A stretch of 64,000 nucleotides of DNA from Daphnia carinata (Eukaryota > Arthropoda > Branchiopoda > Diplostraca > Daphniidae), in the NCBI RefSeq assembly GCF_022539665.2, contig NC_081331.1:3196501-3260500 (forward strand). Direction: 5' to 3'. Position numbers and translations under genes: made by a program. Below, in pieces: positions 63,413-64,000 of this stretch (positions are counted from its first letter, which is position 1; every line of letters starts with the position of its first letter). The notes under the pieces are model-generated. The model was not told where the DNA came from, did not search any database, and saw nothing but the letters and a program-made list of their open reading frames with translations.

Positions 63413-63415
<3 letters not shown>

Positions 63416-63550
63416 AAGAGCCTGACGTTGATATATAAGGAGAGACTTGTCATTCTTTTTTCTTTTTTAATGACGGGACCATTTTCGTGCGTTCACCCCT
63501 TGTCCCACCTTGTCCCACGAGTAGAATTTCTTTTCTCAACATCCTTTAAC

Positions 63551-63581
<31 letters not shown>

Positions 63582-64000
63582 AGAGAGAGATGCTGAGAGT
63601 GTGTAACATAAAAAATATATAAATCCAACGTCCGTTGCCTTTACGAAAAATCGAAAGCTTTCACGTTGCATATTTGAATCGCCCGCTTTGCACGGCGCCA
63701 ACTCCAACTTTGCTTGTCTACACGAGAAAGAGCGAACACACACATTTTTTTCTTCTTCTTCTTCTTCTTCTTTTTCTCCCCCCCCCCCGCCCTTGCCGCA
63801 AAGTTTCGACTTTGCTCTATATACATAAGTCTCCTACTGGTCGGGGCTCGGTGCGCACACACTATAAACACTCTAGGGAATTTTCATATTAATCACATCT
63901 CGAGCGCGCAGATCAGAAAACCCGGTTGTGCCAACACGCAGCAGCGGCCAGAGCAAACGGCATGCGACTTTAAGAGATGGCCCCCAAAAGTAGTTTGCAC

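Larger units (their letters stand above)
50541..64000. other. Homopolymer-rich non-coding domain upstream of Oaz
   Basis: I find no convincing exon here. Runs of ten or more A or T occur about once per hundred bases, together with C and G runs (C14 at 55659-55672, C15 at 60947-60961) and dinucleotide tracts. All longer open frames run through poly-Lys or poly-Phe encoded by these tracts. The region most likely contains 5' untranslated exons, introns and regulatory DNA of the Oaz-type gene on the minus strand, and perhaps the promoter of a plus-strand gene starting near the right edge. TATA-like motifs occur but cannot be tied to genes. Confidence 0.5.

Overview
This window looks like nuclear DNA from an arthropod, most probably a cladoceran crustacean of the Daphnia type. 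The evidence is many short spliceosomal introns (commonly 55-90 nt, GT-AG), genes packed a few hundred bases apart on both strands, AATAAA signals close behind stop codons, and protein families whose closest recognisable relatives are animal genes. The organism assignment is an inference from gene style and protein resemblance. No search was run, and all gene models were spliced by eye.

Layout. 1-5639 is non-coding and rich in homopolymers. 5640-11334 (+) is a six-exon gene for a MATH/TRAF-like protein with a His-rich insert. 14374-15396 (-) is syntaxin 17. About 16.3-21.9 kb is a large imperfect palindrome: two inverted arms of about 2.8 and 2.3 kb around a 0.5-kb spacer. Each arm carries a decayed copy of an unknown spliced gene and a nearly invariant, hairpin-rich block with a TATA-like motif and a T-run. 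The spacer holds tRNA-like sequences. 22351-23124 (-) is a small secreted protein with an Ala-Pro repeat.

25.4-46 kb is an ordinary housekeeping cluster: PABPN1 (-), DNAJC22/wurst (-), MROH1 (-), HDHD2 (+), slowmo/PRELID3 (-), an orphan class A GPCR (+), OVCA2 (-), and an intronless membrane-anchor/coiled-coil/KH protein (+). MROH1/HDHD2 and OVCA2/KH are divergent pairs with about 0.6 kb between start codons. HDHD2/slowmo and the GPCR/OVCA2 converge tail to tail.

46.1-50.5 kb (-) is the coding part of an Oaz/ZNF423/ZNF521-type multi-zinc-finger transcription factor. Upstream of it, about 50.6-64 kb shows no convincing coding sequence. It is full of A/T, C and G homopolymers and dinucleotide repeats, and is probably 5' exon, intron or regulatory territory of the zinc-finger gene or of the next gene beyond the window.

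The housekeeping genes serve unrelated jobs (autophagosome fusion, poly(A) tail control, endocytosis, mitochondrial lipid transfer, neuronal transcription) and do not form a pathway. The item most worth a second look is the palindrome: a hairpin-rich block of about 0.5 kb in each arm differs by about one substitution between arms, while sequence on both sides of it has diverged by several percent or more.
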